This document shows positions 9,601 through 17,337 of a stretch of 64,000 nt of DNA, one piece after another. The notes below the pieces were generated by a model. It was not told where the DNA came from. It searched no databases and was given only the letters and a program-made list of their open reading frames with translations. This DNA is from Catenibacillus sp964565805 (GTDB taxonomy: Bacteria; Bacillota; Clostridia; Lachnospirales; Lachnospiraceae), in assembly GCA_964565805.1 (NCBI GenBank), contig CAZMGH010000006.1, positions 17,736-81,735 on the forward strand, in the 5' to 3' direction. Position numbers and translations under genes: made by a program. Within the stretch, counting starts at the first letter, position 1. Each line of letters starts with the position of its first letter.

Positions 9601-11206
9601 AAGTACTTGTAACAATCTCCTCACGAATGGCGTCAATAGGAGGATTCGTTACCTGGGCAAAAAGTTGTTTAAAATAGCTAAACAGAGGCGGATGCTTTGT
9701 TGACAGCACGGCCAGAGGCGTATCATCCCCCATGGCTGCCGTATCCTCAGCGCCGTTTAAGGCCATGCCGTAAATGGATTTTCTAAATTCCTCATAGGTA
9801 TAGCCAAAAGCTTTTTGAAGACGGCTGCGCTGTTCCGATGTATATTCTTCCACTCGAAGATTTGGGATTTTAATATTTTTAAGCTCCAGCAGATTGGAAT
9901 CCAGCCATTCCCCGTAAGGCCGGGCTGCCATATATTTTTCCTTGACCTGAGCGTCATCTAAAATCTCACCGGTACGTGTATCTACCAGAAGCATTTTTCC
10001 CGGATGGAGACGTTCTTTTAACACAATGTCCTCCTCCGGCACAGGCAGTACGCCCACCTCAGAAGCCAGGATCACATCCCCGTTTTTAAGGACATAGTAG
10101 CGGGATGGACGAAGGCCGTTCCGGTCCAAAACCGCGCCCATCAGCTCTCCGTCAGAAAATACGATGGATGCCGGGCCGTCCCAGGGCTCCATCATCGTTG
10201 CGTAGTACTGATAAAAATCCCGCTCATCCTGGGAAATGGCCGGGTTGTTGGCCCATGGCTCAGGAATCGTGATCATGACCGCCAAAGGCAGGGGCATACC
10301 GCTCATAGTAAGAAATTCCAGAGTATTGTCAAGCATCGCTGAGTCCGAACCATTGGTATTGACTACAGGAAGGATTTTGTGGAGCTCTCCTTCAAAATAA
10401 GGGGAAGCCATGGTTTCCTCACGGGCCAGCATTTTATCCGCATTTCCCCGGATAGTGTTGATCTCGCCGTTGTGAACGATGAAACGGTTTGGATGAGCTC
10501 TCTCCCAGCTTGGATTTGTGTTGGTACTGAAACGGGAATGGACCATGGCAATGGCAGACTCATAAGCTTCATCCTGAAGGTCCGCGAAAAAGGTGCGCAG
10601 CTGTCCCACTAAAAACATACCCTTGTAAACAATGGTCCTGCTGGACATGGATACTACATAAGTATTATCATTGCTCTGCTCAAAGATCCGGCGGGCAATA
10701 TAAAGCTTCCGGTCAAAATCCAGGCCAGGTTTAACATCTGCCGGTTTTCTTATAAATGCCTGAATAATCCGAGGCATACATTCTTTTGCCTTCTGTCCAA
10801 GAACCTCCGGACAAACCGGCACTTCACGATAGCCAAGAAGAGACAAGCCCTCTTTCTCAACGATCACTTCAAACATTTTCCTGGCCTGATTATATTTTAA
10901 TTCGTCCTGAGGGAAAAACAGCATGGCAATGCCGTAGGTTTTTTCCGCTCCCAGATCGATTCCTAAGCTTCTGCATGTTTTTGAGAAAAACTTGTGAGAA
11001 ATCTGAAGCAGGATACCAACCCCGTCTCCGGTCTTGCCTTCCGCATCTTTTCCGGCGCGATGTTCCAGGTTCTCAACAATTCTCAACGCGTTTTCCACAG
11101 TACGGTGGCTTTTTTGTCCTTTACTGTTGACAATAGCACCGATACCGCAATTATCATGTTCAAATTCAGGACGGTACAGACCGCTCTGTCGGGTATCCTG
11201 TTTCAT
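6683..11206 (-). CDS. gltB: Glutamate synthase large subunit
   Basis: The alpha subunit transfers the amide of glutamine to 2-oxoglutarate, giving two glutamates. The 1507-residue protein shows the class II glutaminase domain whose nucleophile is Cys20 in EHDNCGIGAI, exposed after removal of a short propeptide. The central and FMN-binding synthase domains follow, then a 3Fe-4S cluster region (CVMMRVCNLDTCPVG) and the C-terminal GXGXG beta-helix. The frame is open to 11221 from a GTG, but that GTG is part of the Shine-Dalgarno sequence GTGAGGA, so I use the ATG at 11206. It lies 63 bp downstream of pyrG and 17 bp upstream of gltD. It consumes the glutamine made by glnA and glnN. Confidence 0.96.
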   Translation of the reverse strand: MKQDTRQSGLYRPEFEHDNCGIGAIVNSKGQKSHRTVENALRIVENLEHRAGKDAEGKTGDGVGILLQISHKFFSKTCRSLGIDLGAEKTYGIAMLFFPQDELKYNQARKMFEVIVEKEGLSLLGYREVPVCPEVLGQKAKECMPRIIQAFIRKPADVKPGLDFDRKLYIARRIFEQSNDNTYVVSMSSRTIVYKGMFLVGQLRTFFADLQDEAYESAIAMVHSRFSTNTNPSWERAHPNRFIVHNGEINTIRGNADKMLAREETMASPYFEGELHKILPVVNTNGSDSAMLDNTLEFLTMSGMPLPLAVMITIPEPWANNPAISQDERDFYQYYATMMEPWDGPASIVFSDGELMGAVLDRNGLRPSRYYVLKNGDVILASEVGVLPVPEEDIVLKERLHPGKMLLVDTRTGEILDDAQVKEKYMAARPYGEWLDSNLLELKNIKIPNLRVEEYTSEQRSRLQKAFGYTYEEFRKSIYGMALNGAEDTAAMGDDTPLAVLSTKHPPLFSYFKQLFAQVTNPPIDAIREEIVTSTSVYVGKKGNLLEQRPENCQVLKINNPILTNTDMLKLKNMKADGFKVAVVPITYYKSANLKRAIDRLYVEVDKAYADGANILVLSDRGVDENHVPMPSLLAVSAVHQHLVVTKKQTSMSLILESGEPREVHHFAALLGYGATAVNPYLALETIHELIDEKLLDKDYYAAEADYNSAILHGIIKIASKMGISTIQSYQGSKIFEAIGISPKVIDTYFAGTVSRVGGITLEDIAKETDDRHSKAFDPLGLGTDLTLDSMGWHKMRSGGEEHRYNPETIHLLQQSTREGSYDLFKKYSAMADTERNGYLRSLMEFDYPSQGIPLDDVESVDEIVKRFKTGAMSYGSISQEAHETLAIAMNHLHGMSNTGEGGESDERLDSAGSDVDRCSAIKQVASGRFGVTSRYLVSAREIQIKMAQGAKPGEGGHLPAKKVYPWIAKTRHSTPGVSLISPPPHHDIYSIEDLAQLIYDLKNANKYARISVKLVSEAGVGTVAAGVAKAGAQVVLISGYDGGTGAAPESSIHDAGLPWELGLAETHQTLIQNGLRERVRIETDGKLMTGRDVAVAALLGAEEFGFATAPLVTMGCVMMRVCNLDTCPVGIATQNPELRKRFAGKPEYVENFMRFVAQELREYMARLGFRTLDEMVGRSDMLKVKENCQSAAAAKIDLRAILGDGQNVIFNPSKVYDFQLEKTLDEKVLLKRLKNALDTGKKAELSVNVSNTDRTFGTLLGAQITREHKEGLPEDTLTIHCKGAGGQSFGAFIPSGLTLELCGDTNDYFGKGLSGGKLILFPPKDAGYVAEDNIIVGNVALYGATSGKVFINGVAGERFAVRNSGAWAVVEGVGEHGCEYMTGGRVVVLGKTGKNFAAGMSGGIAYVLDENNHLYRNLNKAMISIEKVENKYDIQELREMIREHVNATGSKRGSEILENFEGYLPKFKKIIPNDFKRMIALSAKLEEKGMSTQQAQMEAFYESFLK

Positions 11207-11269
11207 ATTGAAATTCCTCACTTTCTTCGATACGTTATCTTCTTTTGCCGTTCACCCGGCAAACAGCGG

Positions 11270-12892
11270 CTATTTGCCCTGTCCGTCCTTTACTCTGTGA
11301 TCCACAGCCGCTGCGATAAGTCCCCGAAATAGGGGATGAGCGTGGTTAGGACGGGATTTTAATTCAGGATGCCCCTGAGTTCCAATAAAGAAGGGATGAT
11401 CCTTTAACTCGATCATTTCCACGATCCTTCCGTCCGGGGACAGGCCTGCCAGAGTCATTCCCGCATTTTTTAATTTATCTCTGTAATCATTATTGACTTC
11501 ATAGCGATGGCGATGGCGCTCTGAGATGTCTTTCGTTCCATAAAGCTCCATGGCCTTGCTTCCGTCGGCAAGGACACAAGGGTAAGCTCCAAGGCGCAAT
11601 GTACCGCCAATATCCTCGATGCCGTCCTGTTCCGGCATAAGGGCGATCACCGGATGCATGGTGTCCGGATCCAGCTCAATACTGTTAGCGTCATGGTATC
11701 CAAGGACATCTCTGGCAAATTCTACAATAGCCATCTGCATCCCAAGGCAGATGCCAAGGAACGGAATCTTATTTTCCCGAGCATACCGTACAGCCATGAT
11801 CTTTCCTTCTGTTCCACGGGTTCCAAAGCCGCCGGGAACTAAAATACCGTCGACGCCTTCCAGCTGTTTGCGGCAGGACTCCTCATCAATAATATCCTCA
11901 GAATCTACCCAGCGGATATGCACATTGGCATGGCTGGCAATACCTCCGTGCTTTAATGCTTCCACGACGCTTAAATAAGCATCGTGAAGCTGTACGTATT
12001 TTCCTACCATGGCAATCTCAACTTCTGTTTTAGGATAACGCAGGGCATCTACCATAGCAATCCAGTCTGTCAGATCCGGTACAGGACAGTCCAGTTTCAG
12101 ACACTCGCATACAACCTGGGCCAGATGTTCTTTTTCCATAGCCAAAGGCGCCTCGTAAAGATATTCCACGTCCAGGTTCTGGAGTACATGGCTGCCAGGC
12201 ACATTACAAAACAAAGCGATCTTATCTTTAATATCCTGTCCAAGAGGATACTCGCTGCGGCATACAAGCACGTCCGGCTGAAGGCCCATGCCCTGAAGCT
12301 CTTTAACGCTGGCCTGGGTAGGCTTTGTTTTCAGTTCTCCGGAAGCTTTCAGATAGGGGATCAGCGTCACATGGATCAAAATCGCGTTTTCATGGCCTAC
12401 ATCGTGCTGGAACTGACGAATGGCCTCTAAAAACGGCTGGCTTTCAATATCCCCTGCTGTTCCGCCAACCTCAATAATCGCAATACGCTCCTCATCGGGA
12501 GATTTTGCCCGGTAAAACCGGCTTTTAATTTCATTTGTAATATGCGGGATCACCTGAACGGTACCGCCGCCGTAATCTCCGTGACGCTCCTTCTGGAGCA
12601 CAGACCAGTAAATCTTTCCTGTAGTTACATTAGAATTGCGATCCAGGCTTTCGTCAATAAACCGCTCATAATGTCCCAGATCCAGGTCGGTTTCCGTGCC
12701 GTCATCGGTAACAAACACTTCCCCGTGCTGGATCGGATTCATAGTTCCCGGATCCACATTAATATAGGGATCAAACTTCTGCATCGTCACCCGGTATCCT
12801 CTGGCCTTTAAAAGCCGTCCCAGGGACGCAGCCGTAATCCCCTTTCCAAGTCCGGAGACAACGCCCCCGGTTACAAAAACATACTTTACCAT
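11270..12892 (-). CDS. pyrG: CTP synthase
   Basis: CTP synthase aminates UTP to CTP with glutamine and ATP. The product is 540 residues, the family norm. The N-terminal synthetase domain begins MVKYVFVTGGVVSGLGKGI, with the P-loop-like ATP site. The C-terminal class I glutaminase domain has GICLGMQ (nucleophile Cys) and the His/Glu pair in HPELKSRP. AAGGAGG lies 7-8 nt before the ATG at 12892; the frame extends upstream without such a site. It is the first gene of an operon with gltB and gltD, an arrangement that links two glutamine-consuming enzymes under one promoter and leader. Confidence 0.97.
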   Translation of the reverse strand: MVKYVFVTGGVVSGLGKGITAASLGRLLKARGYRVTMQKFDPYINVDPGTMNPIQHGEVFVTDDGTETDLDLGHYERFIDESLDRNSNVTTGKIYWSVLQKERHGDYGGGTVQVIPHITNEIKSRFYRAKSPDEERIAIIEVGGTAGDIESQPFLEAIRQFQHDVGHENAILIHVTLIPYLKASGELKTKPTQASVKELQGMGLQPDVLVCRSEYPLGQDIKDKIALFCNVPGSHVLQNLDVEYLYEAPLAMEKEHLAQVVCECLKLDCPVPDLTDWIAMVDALRYPKTEVEIAMVGKYVQLHDAYLSVVEALKHGGIASHANVHIRWVDSEDIIDEESCRKQLEGVDGILVPGGFGTRGTEGKIMAVRYARENKIPFLGICLGMQMAIVEFARDVLGYHDANSIELDPDTMHPVIALMPEQDGIEDIGGTLRLGAYPCVLADGSKAMELYGTKDISERHRHRYEVNNDYRDKLKNAGMTLAGLSPDGRIVEMIELKDHPFFIGTQGHPELKSRPNHAHPLFRGLIAAAVDHRVKDGQGK

Positions 12893-13071
12893 CACATTTT
12901 CCTCCTTGTTATGAGCACTTAGCGGCTGTCCTTTAGCCACTTACGTGCGATACATGCCGCCGCCGTTAGCGAGGTGTTTTCGAGCTTACAAGGCGGCTTG
13001 TTGCCATGTTTCCAAGGCCTTTTAGGTATCCCTGAAAGGGATTTCCATTTTCCTCAAACGCAAAAAAAGCG

Positions 13072-13130
13072 TCAAAACCACTGTAATCTCTCCCAATTAC
13101 ACCGATCCGACACCCTTGTCACGCTTTTTT
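13072..13130 (-). promoter_or_regulatory. pyrG-gltBD leader: terminator-like multi-helix element
   Basis: Just after the predicted start site, the minus strand reads AAAAAAGCGT (13130-13121), which pairs perfectly with ACGCTTTTTT (within 13082-13072, ending in seven T). The 38-nt interior holds two more hairpins, GACA-AGGG-TGTC (13120-13109) and GTAAT-N8-ATTAC (13100-13083), so the whole can fold as a three-way junction ending in a T tract. This is an attenuator candidate about 180 nt upstream of pyrG. The first inner hairpin can also be drawn with a six-base loop AAGGGT (A1, G4), as in ANTAR sites, but only with a short stem. Confidence 0.5.
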
Positions 13131-13144
13131 CATTAATGCATAAT

Positions 13145-13174
13145 ACTATACCCCATTTCCCCCGATTTGTAAAG
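13145..13174 (-). promoter_or_regulatory. Sigma-A promoter of pyrG-gltB-gltD
   Basis: On the minus strand TTTACA (13174-13169) and TATAGT (13150-13145) are separated by 18 bp or fewer (17-18 depending on hexamer register). The start would be near 13138, giving a leader of about 245 nt. It lies back to back with the glnN promoter, only about 20 bp away. Confidence 0.7.
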
Positions 13175-13194
13175 AAAAATTTTTTAAAAACCTC

Positions 13195-13222
13195 TTGACA
13201 AAAAATTTTTTTCGAGTATACT
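13195..13222 (+). promoter_or_regulatory. Sigma-A promoter of glnN
   Basis: TTGACA (13195-13200) is separated by 16 bp of A/T-rich DNA from TATACT (13217-13222). The transcript would start near 13229, immediately before the attenuator at 13232. Confidence 0.8.
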
Positions 13223-13231
13223 AACCAACAT

Positions 13232-13271
13232 AGAGCAAAGGCGTTCTGGATTTACCCAGGGCGCCTTTTTT
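13232..13271 (+). promoter_or_regulatory. glnN leader: hexaloop hairpin overlapping an intrinsic terminator
   Basis: AGAGC-AAAGGC-GTTCT (13232-13247) forms a 5-bp stem with one G-U pair and the same six-base loop AAAGGC seen in the glnA leader. It shares GGCGTTCTGG (13240-13249) with a terminator whose 3' arm is CCAGGGCGCC (13256-13265), followed by six T (13266-13271). The hairpin starts within a few nucleotides of the predicted transcript start, so only one ANTAR-type hairpin is possible. Between it and the ATG are two further perfect hairpins, at about 13334-13351 (GGAAGCC/GGCTTCC) and about 13358-13374 (GGACAG/CTGTCC). Confidence 0.75.
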
Positions 13272-13398
13272 CTGTTCCGGAGGCCTATTTCGTTCTCTCT
13301 CCCGGCTTCCGGACCTTTTGAAAGAAATTTAATGGAAGCCAGGAAGGCTTCCCTACGGACAGCGATCCTGTCCTTAAGATAAGAAAGGAGTGTTCCCC

Positions 13399-15504
13399 AT
13401 GTCGAAAGACGTCCCCGCATTATATGGCAGCCTTGTATTTAATGATAAGGTTATGAGAAACAAGTTACCTAAAGATATGTATAAAGCCCTGAAAAATACC
13501 ATTCAGAACGGTACCCATCTGGAACTGGATGTAGCCAACTCTGTTGCTGTGGCTATGAAAGAATGGGCTGTTGAAAACGGCGCTACCCATTATACACACT
13601 GGTTCCAGCCTATGACCGGCTACACTGCGGAAAAGCATGACAGCTTTATTTCTCCTACAGACAGCGGTGAAGTGATCATGGACTTTTCCGGAAAAGAGCT
13701 TGTCAAAGGTGAACCGGACGCATCCAGCTTCCCCTCCGGCGGACTTCGCGCCACATTTGAAGCCAGAGGCTATACTGCATGGGATCCTACATCTCCTGCA
13801 TTTATTAAAGATAAAACCTTATACATTCCTACAGCGTTCTGCTCCTACAGCGGAGAAGCTTTGGATAAAAAGACACCGCTCCTTCGCTCCATGGAAGCAT
13901 TAAGCAAAGAGGCTGTTAAAATGCTCAAGCTTCTGGGCCGTGATGATGTAACTACTGTAAATACTACCGTTGGCCCGGAACAGGAATACTTCCTTGTAGA
14001 TAAAGAATTATATGAAAAACGCCGGGATCTGATCTTCTGCGGCCGTACACTTATCGGCGCTCCGGCTCCTAAAGGACAGGAGATGGAAGATCATTACTTT
14101 GGCGCTTTAAAGCCCCGTGTATCCGCTTACATGCATGATCTGGATGAAGAACTTTGGAAGCTGAGCATCCCGGCAAAAACAAAGCATAACGAAGTTGCTC
14201 CGGCACAGCACGAGCTAGCTCCGGTTTTTGAAACCGCCAATGTAGCTGTTGACCACAACCAGCTGACCATGGAATTAATGAAAAAGACTGCTGAAAAGCA
14301 TGGCCTTGTATGCCTGCTCCACGAAAAGCCATTTGAAGGCATCAACGGCAGTGGCAAGCACAACAACTGGTCCTTAACGACAAACACCGGCGACAACCTG
14401 TTAAATCCGGGAAAGACACCGGCTGAAAATATCCAGTTTCTTGTCTTCCTTATGGCTGTCATCAAGGCTGTGGATGACTATGCGGATCTTATGCGTATCT
14501 CCGTTGCCGGCGCGGGAAATGACCACCGTCTGGGAGGCAATGAGGCGCCTCCAGCCATTGTTTCCATTTTCCTTGGAGATGAGCTGACCGAAGTTCTTAA
14601 ATCCATTGAGGAAGATCGGTACTTTGGCAAACACGAAACCATCCAGATGGATATTGGCGCTCATGTGCTGCCTCATTTTACAAAAGATAACACCGACAGA
14701 AACCGTACATCACCTTTTGCTTTCACAGGGAATAAATTTGAGTTCCGTATGTTAGGCTCCAGCACATCTGTTGCCAACCCGAACATGGTATTAAACGCTG
14801 CTGTTGCAGAGGCATTATCTCAGTTCTATGAAGAACTTAAGGAAGCGGAACCGGGACATATGGAAGAAGCTGTCCATGAACTGATCAAACGCGCCATCCG
14901 TAAACATAAAAAAGTCCTGTTTAACGGCAACGGCTACACCGAAGAATGGGTAGAGGAAGCAAAACGCCGCGGACTTTACAACCTGGCCTCCACCCCGGAA
15001 GCATTAAAAGAATTTATTTCCGATAAAAATGTGAAATTGCTGACAGAGCATCATATTTTCACAAAGGAAGAGATCTTCTCCCGTTATGAGATCCTTCTTG
15101 AAAACTATGTTAAAACCATTGAGATTGAAGCTAAGACGATGCATGAAATGCTGGCTAAGGATTTCCTTCCCGCTGTTTCCGCATATTCTGGCGAAGTTGC
15201 AAAGAACGCTGCCGCTAAGAAGGCATTTATGCCATCCGTTTCTACTGCCAGCGAGGAAGAACTTGTATCCAGTCTTTCCGGCGCTTATGAAGCTTTAAGC
15301 TCCGGTCTGGATTCCATTACAGAGGTTCTTGCCCAGATTCAGGCAAAATCCGAAGAATCCATGCAGGACGCAGCAAATGCATGCCTTAATGAAATGCTTC
15401 CTTTAATGGATACATTGCGCAAGACTGCGGATGAAGCTGAAGCAAAGATTCCCGATGAATATCTGCCGTATCCGACATACGATCAGCTTCTGTTCTCCGT
15501 CTAA
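13399..15504 (+). CDS. glnN: Glutamine synthetase, type III
   Basis: GSIII enzymes form double-ring dodecamers and make glutamine like GSI but share little sequence with it. The 701-residue length fits the family (about 700-730). Visible are the GSIII N-terminal segment (VPALYGSLVFND), the catalytic-domain motifs NTTVGPEQEYFLVD, HNEVAPAQHELAPVFE and GINGSGKHNNWS, and a C-terminal helical region. I use the ATG at 13399 (MSKDVPALYG), 8 nt after AAAGGAG; a GTG at 13390 is inside that ribosome site. It has its own promoter and attenuator and is divergent from pyrG-gltBD. It is monocistronic, followed by several hairpins. Confidence 0.95.
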   Translation: MSKDVPALYGSLVFNDKVMRNKLPKDMYKALKNTIQNGTHLELDVANSVAVAMKEWAVENGATHYTHWFQPMTGYTAEKHDSFISPTDSGEVIMDFSGKELVKGEPDASSFPSGGLRATFEARGYTAWDPTSPAFIKDKTLYIPTAFCSYSGEALDKKTPLLRSMEALSKEAVKMLKLLGRDDVTTVNTTVGPEQEYFLVDKELYEKRRDLIFCGRTLIGAPAPKGQEMEDHYFGALKPRVSAYMHDLDEELWKLSIPAKTKHNEVAPAQHELAPVFETANVAVDHNQLTMELMKKTAEKHGLVCLLHEKPFEGINGSGKHNNWSLTTNTGDNLLNPGKTPAENIQFLVFLMAVIKAVDDYADLMRISVAGAGNDHRLGGNEAPPAIVSIFLGDELTEVLKSIEEDRYFGKHETIQMDIGAHVLPHFTKDNTDRNRTSPFAFTGNKFEFRMLGSSTSVANPNMVLNAAVAEALSQFYEELKEAEPGHMEEAVHELIKRAIRKHKKVLFNGNGYTEEWVEEAKRRGLYNLASTPEALKEFISDKNVKLLTEHHIFTKEEIFSRYEILLENYVKTIEIEAKTMHEMLAKDFLPAVSAYSGEVAKNAAAKKAFMPSVSTASEEELVSSLSGAYEALSSGLDSITEVLAQIQAKSEESMQDAANACLNEMLPLMDTLRKTADEAEAKIPDEYLPYPTYDQLLFSV

Positions 15505-15511
15505 ATCCTGA

Positions 15512-15544
15512 AAAGCAGGCTCGGCGCCTTTGTGCCGCTGCTTT
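15512..15544 (+). terminator. Hairpin after glnN
   Basis: AAAGCAG...CGGC (15512-15525) pairs with GCCG-CTGCTTT (15534-15544), with a small bulge. There is no strong T tract, so it may be a 3'-end stabilising stem or a weak terminator. Confidence 0.4.
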
Positions 15545-15612
15545 ATATAAAATTGCCTCTGTGACTGTACAGCAATGTACAGTTGCGGCGGCAGTCACAT
15601 TTTCCTTACGCG

Positions 15613-15651
15613 ACGGCGCGTCTCCGATTTTTTGGCAGCGCGCCGTTTTTT
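15613..15651 (+). terminator. Intrinsic terminator after glnN
   Basis: ACGGCGCG (15613-15620) and CGCGCCGT (15639-15646) form a perfect 8-bp GC-rich stem followed by T6. The 407-bp spacer 15505-15911 has no convincing gene. It holds this terminator, two other hairpins, an inverted repeat GTTTCAGG/CCTGAAAC near 15675 and the ATPase promoter. Confidence 0.75.
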
Positions 15652-15763
15652 ATGCATCGCCCCAATATACGTTTCAGGCCTGAACTTAAACCTGAAACGG
15701 GGCAAGTATCCTGTTTGCGCAGGATTTCATAGCTATCCTTAAATTTTAAAAAATGCGAAGAAG

Positions 15764-15805
15764 AAAAAAAGCAGGCCCTTTCCCATGAGAAAACCTGCTT
15801 TTTTT
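15764..15805. terminator. Bidirectional terminator-like hairpin
   Basis: AAAAAAAGCAGG (15764-15775) and CCTGCTTTTTTT (15794-15805) are perfect inverted arms with A and T tracts on both sides, giving a terminator in either direction upstream of the ATPase promoter. Confidence 0.65.
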
Positions 15806-15850
15806 CTTTATCTGAGTCCTGGATAGTTGCACATAATTTATCAAAATTGT

Positions 15851-15880
15851 TTGGCTTTTTTCCGAAAAAAGTAGTATTAT
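15851..15880 (+). promoter_or_regulatory. Probable promoter of the V/A-ATPase operon
   Basis: TTGGCT (15851-15856) and TATTAT (15875-15880) are 18 bp apart. The spacer includes the dyad TTTTTTCCGAAAAAA. The first gene starts 31 bp downstream. Confidence 0.5.
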
Positions 15881-15911
15881 AGACTAAAAGCGTATCTATG
15901 GAGGTGAGGTC

Positions 15912-16226
15912 GTGACCACAGATGTTATAGAAACTTTATCCAGCATTGACAGCCGTGCGGATCAGATCATGGCAAATGCGACCGATCAAAAAAAAGTCCT
16001 GGCCCAGGAGTTTGAGCAAAAAGCGCAGGATATGATCCAAAAACTAAAAACTCAGGCGAGGGAACAGATGGAAGCCCTGACCCGGGATCTGGATGAGAAA
16101 AATGCCGCGAAGATCCGCCAAATGTCCCAGGATGCTGCCAGAGATCTTAATCATTTAGATGAAAATTATAAAAATAACCATGACAAATATGTAAGGGAAA
16201 TATTCGCCCGGATTACAGGAGACTGA
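15912..16226 (+). CDS. V/A-type ATPase peripheral stalk subunit G/H
   Basis: This 104-residue, highly charged protein is almost entirely predicted coiled coil (many K/E/Q/A heptads such as VLAQEFEQKAQDMIQKLKTQ). That matches the G/H (NtpF-like) stalk subunit that pairs with subunit E to hold the catalytic head. It starts with GTG, 5-7 nt after GGAGGTGAG. It is the first gene of the operon and ends 4 bp before the subunit C gene. The identification relies on position and coiled-coil character, since the family is poorly conserved. Confidence 0.75.
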   Translation: MTTDVIETLSSIDSRADQIMANATDQKKVLAQEFEQKAQDMIQKLKTQAREQMEALTRDLDEKNAAKIRQMSQDAARDLNHLDENYKNNHDKYVREIFARITGD

Positions 16227-16230
16227 CGCT

Positions 16231-17292
16231 ATGGGCAATTCACTTATGACATACAGCAGCATGTCCGCAAAGATCAAGGCCATGAAAGGTCGGCTTTTAA
16301 AGGATCCGGATTATTATACCATCGCTTCCATCCAGTCTGTGCCGGAGTTTCTGGCCTGGCTTCGCACATTGCCTTCCTATATAAATGTGTTTGAACACAT
16401 TCCGGATACTGTCCTTCACCGGGGAGAGATTGAAAAGCTCCTTCAGCTGGCCCTGTATGACGATTATGCCCGCATATATACCTTTGCAGGTCCGGGCCAG
16501 AGGAAATTTTTAAAAGCATATTTTATGCGTTATGAGACAATAACTATTAAAGCGTTTCTCCACCAGATTTTTGATCACCGGGCTGTAAGCTTTGATACCT
16601 CTTTGGTCCCTCCGCATTTTATGGCCCAGACCAGCGTAGATCTTCACCGGCTGGCTCAGTGCAAAAGTCTGGAGGACTTTTTTGAAACTATCCGGGGCAG
16701 CGATTATTATGCCTTGTTAAGCGCTCTTAAGGGGAAAGAAGGCGTCAGCCTTTTTGACTATGAGCTTGCTTTGGACATTTATTTCTTCAGATACTTATGG
16801 AAGCTAAAAGATAAGGCGCTGAAAGCTTCAGCGCTGAAGGAGATCACAAAGATTTACGGAACCCAGATAGATCTGCTGAATATTTTATGGATCTACCGCT
16901 CCAAACGTTTTTACCAGGTGGAAGTTTCCCAAATGTACACCAACCTGATTCCTATCCACTACCGCCTCACTGTGCCTTTTATACGAAGGCTTATTGAAAC
17001 CGAATCCTTAACCGAATACCGGGAGCTTCTTGGCCGGTCCTTTTACGGAAAGGTTCTGGCTTCCATGGAAAACAGCGCCGAAGATACCGATTCTGCTTTA
17101 TGGAATATGTACCGGCACATCATGGGAAAGCTTAGGCGCGCGGCTGCCAGAAAATATCCCTACTCTCTGGCAGTGATCGATGAGTACCTATACCTTCGGG
17201 AGGCGGAGATCGGCCGCCTGACGACTGCCATGGAATGTATCCGTTACGGCCTTAGCGCTGATGAAATATTAAAATACGTACAATCCACGTAA
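16231..17292 (+). CDS. V/A-type ATPase subunit C (d/AC39-like)
   Basis: The 353-residue all-alpha protein matches the V-ATPase subunit C/d (AC39) family, the funnel-like coupling subunit that seats the central stalk on the membrane ring. The start MGNSLMTYSSMSAKIKAMKGRLL and the late YLYLREAEIGRLTTAMECIRYGLS segment, in which helices contact the ring, are typical. It is second in the operon, and the ATPase genes around it are unambiguous. Confidence 0.85.
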   Translation: MGNSLMTYSSMSAKIKAMKGRLLKDPDYYTIASIQSVPEFLAWLRTLPSYINVFEHIPDTVLHRGEIEKLLQLALYDDYARIYTFAGPGQRKFLKAYFMRYETITIKAFLHQIFDHRAVSFDTSLVPPHFMAQTSVDLHRLAQCKSLEDFFETIRGSDYYALLSALKGKEGVSLFDYELALDIYFFRYLWKLKDKALKASALKEITKIYGTQIDLLNILWIYRSKRFYQVEVSQMYTNLIPIHYRLTVPFIRRLIETESLTEYRELLGRSFYGKVLASMENSAEDTDSALWNMYRHIMGKLRRAAARKYPYSLAVIDEYLYLREAEIGRLTTAMECIRYGLSADEILKYVQST

Positions 17293-17337
17293 CAAATCCA
17301 TAAACCGTTGCGTGTTCATCCAGGAGGTGACTTTAAT

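Noticed and set aside
12930..13000. A 13-codon ORF in the pyrG leader as a possible leader peptide
   Set aside because: It lacks a convincing ribosome site and has no run of regulatory codons.
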